Notes under the pieces: generated by a model
Told to the model about the DNA's origin: nothing
Databases searched by the model: none
The model's input: the letters and a program-made list of their open reading frames with translations, nothing else
Program-made: the position numbers and the translations under genes
Shown here: piece by piece, positions 4,981-6,059 of the stretch
Position numbering within the stretch: the first letter of the stretch is position 1
How the letters are laid out: each line of letters begins with the position of its first letter
NCBI GenBank assembly: GCA_902767385.1
Contig: CACXHA010000100.1
Span: 1-6,059 of the forward strand
Direction: 5' to 3'
Source: an uncultured Elusimicrobium sp.
GTDB lineage: Bacteria; Elusimicrobiota; Elusimicrobia; Elusimicrobiales; Elusimicrobiaceae
DNA: 6,059 nucleotides

Positions 4981-5954
4981 TTTACGCGGCCGGCGGAACC
5001 AAATACGTTTTCGTTCTTTTCGGCGTACATTTTAATCAGCTCTTCGCGCGCCGGGCCTAAGTATTTGCGCGGGTCAAATTCGGCCGGTTTGGTGGCAAAG
5101 ATTTTGCGGATGGTGGCGGTCATCACTAAGCGGCCGTCGCTATCCACGTTGATTTTGCACACGGCTGATTTAGCGGCTTTGCGCAGTTGTTCTTCCGGGA
5201 TACCGGCGGTGTTATCTAATTTGCCGCCGTATTCGTTAATTTGTTTAACGGCCCATTGCGGTACGGAAGAGGAACCGTGCAGTACAATCGGGAATCCGGG
5301 CAAGCGTTTGGATACTTCATCCAAAATATCAAAGCGCAGTTCGGGTAATTTCTCGCCGGGTTTTACTTTAAATTTGTAAGCACCATGAGAAGTACCGATA
5401 GAGATAGCCAAGGAATCTACGCCGGTGCGTTTTACAAAGTCTTCTACTTGGGCCGGGTCGGTATAGGTGTGGTGTTCGGCAGAAACTTCGTCTTCAATAC
5501 CGGCGAGCACGCCTAATTCGCCCTCTACGGTTACATCATGTTGGTGTGCATAATCTACTACTTTTTTGGTTAAGGCCACGTTTTCTTCGTACGGCAAGTG
5601 GGAACCGTCAATCATTACGGACGAAAAACCATTGTCAATGCAGTCTTTGCACAGTTCAAAGGAATCACCATGGTCCAAGTGTAAGCACAACGGAACCGGT
5701 TTGCCCAGTTCCGGCATCATTTCCACAGCACCGCGGGCCATCCAGCGTAAGAGCGTGGCGTTGGCATATTGGCGGGCACCTTTAGATACTTGCAAGATTA
5801 CCGGGGAACCAGTTTGCACACAAGCGGTTACAATCGCTTGGAGTTGTTCCATGTTATTGAAGTTGTAAGCCGGGATAGCATAGCCGCCGGCCATAGCGTC
5901 TTTGAACATTTGGCGGGTATTTACCAAGCCAAGTTCTTTGTAAGAAACGGTCAT
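4977..5954 (-). CDS. fba: Class II (metal-dependent) fructose-1,6-bisphosphate aldolase
   Basis: Cytoplasmic glycolysis/gluconeogenesis enzyme that reversibly cleaves fructose 1,6-bisphosphate into dihydroxyacetone phosphate and glyceraldehyde 3-phosphate. The ATG at 5954 gives 325 residues and has AGGAGG 7 nt upstream; an upstream in-frame ATG (6050) would add 32 Lys/Asn-rich residues containing the ribosome site and is not used. The class II TIM-barrel signature is complete: LHLDHGD at 91-97 with catalytic Asp94 and metal ligand His95, VEGELG at 143-148, GTSHGAYK at 187-194 with metal ligand His190, VLHGSSSVP at 224-232 with metal ligand His226 and phosphate-contacting Gly/Ser, and NVDSDGR at 269-275 with substrate-binding Asn269 and Asp271. 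N-terminal YAIPAYNFNN (25-34) is also typical. Length fits the bacterial class II range of about 285-360. Closely related tagatose-bisphosphate or other ketose-bisphosphate aldolases cannot be excluded by motif alone, but with no sugar-catabolism neighbours the glycolytic role is more likely. It is a single gene in view, ended by the shared terminator. Confidence 0.93.
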   Translation of the reverse strand: MTVSYKELGLVNTRQMFKDAMAGGYAIPAYNFNNMEQLQAIVTACVQTGSPVILQVSKGARQYANATLLRWMARGAVEMMPELGKPVPLCLHLDHGDSFELCKDCIDNGFSSVMIDGSHLPYEENVALTKKVVDYAHQHDVTVEGELGVLAGIEDEVSAEHHTYTDPAQVEDFVKRTGVDSLAISIGTSHGAYKFKVKPGEKLPELRFDILDEVSKRLPGFPIVLHGSSSVPQWAVKQINEYGGKLDNTAGIPEEQLRKAAKSAVCKINVDSDGRLVMTATIRKIFATKPAEFDPRKYLGPAREELIKMYAEKNENVFGSAGRVK

Positions 5955-6059
5955 TGTGAGGCCTCCTAAAAAATTGAACTTCTTCTTGTATATTTTACAA
6001 TTTTTTGGGCTTTTGTTGTTTTCTTTTTGGTAGTGCCGTTTAAAACGCAAGTTGCTTGA
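5955..6059 (-). promoter_or_regulatory. Aldolase upstream region with AT-rich inverted repeat
   Basis: The 105 bp above the aldolase start are AT-rich. A 9-bp inverted repeat, AAAAAATTG (5968-5976) with CAATTTTTT (5998-6006), lies just above the ribosome site and spans a 21-nt loop. A -10-like TATACA is possible on minus within the loop, but no convincing -35 is seen. The end of another minus-strand gene may lie at the right edge, but nothing there can be supported. Confidence 0.3.
5962..5967 (-). promoter_or_regulatory. Ribosome binding site that fixes the aldolase start
   Basis: CCTCCT on plus reads AGGAGG on minus, 7 nt before ATG 5954. It is the only strong site near the two possible in-frame ATGs and selects the 325-residue protein over the 357-residue extension. 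Confidence 0.88.

Noticed and set aside
5065..5969. Plus-strand frames opposite the aldolase
   Set aside because: Antisense shadows of a highly conserved enzyme gene.
5955..6050. 32-residue N-terminal extension of the aldolase
   Set aside because: It is Lys/Asn-rich, contains the AGGAGG site used by the inner ATG, and class II aldolases normally begin close to the inner start.

Overview
The window looks like a chromosomal stretch from a Gram-negative-type bacterium. My best guess is a gut-associated member of the Elusimicrobiota. This rests on overall resemblance: a Cys/Trp/Ser-rich envelope-type protein, a secreted protein ending in a receiver-like domain, the style of the class II aldolase, strong AGGAGG-type ribosome sites and AACCCC-type terminators. 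It is inference and was not checked by any search.

Layout. Positions 3-500 (+) hold the C-terminal 165 codons of a cysteine-rich, probably secreted protein whose start lies outside the window. A rho-independent terminator follows at 553-583. Positions 501-944 have no gene but are dense in structure: a second hairpin (591-614), a 133-bp element with inverted ends that looks like a dispersed intergenic repeat (677-809), a 9-bp inverted repeat with arms 51 bp apart (821-889), and a minus-strand terminator (898-921). That terminator serves the 515-residue secreted protein at 945-2492 (-), which combines a signal peptide, a helical middle, an acidic linker and a C-terminal response-regulator receiver-like domain. 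Its 162-bp leader carries palindromes and paired direct repeats. Upstream on the same strand, 2655-3842 (-) encodes an AlbA_2/Schlafen-type putative nucleic-acid-binding protein.

A 50-bp divergent promoter region separates that gene from two plus-strand genes: an 80-residue basic orphan (3893-4135), and a soluble protein with an MgtE-type N-terminal domain followed by a CBS pair (4159-4911). The latter starts without a ribosome site, just downstream of a perfect TATAAT. A bidirectional terminator (4929-4960) separates it from the convergent class II fructose-bisphosphate aldolase gene (4977-5954, -), whose start is fixed by an AGGAGG site.

How the genes relate. No single pathway links them. 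The aldolase is a core glycolysis/gluconeogenesis enzyme. The MgtE_N-CBS protein is probably a regulatory or ligand-sensing protein rather than a transporter. The AlbA_2 protein and the 80-residue protein share one compact divergent control region. The most unusual item is the receiver-like domain placed behind a signal peptide, which would put a normally cytoplasmic signalling fold outside the inner membrane.
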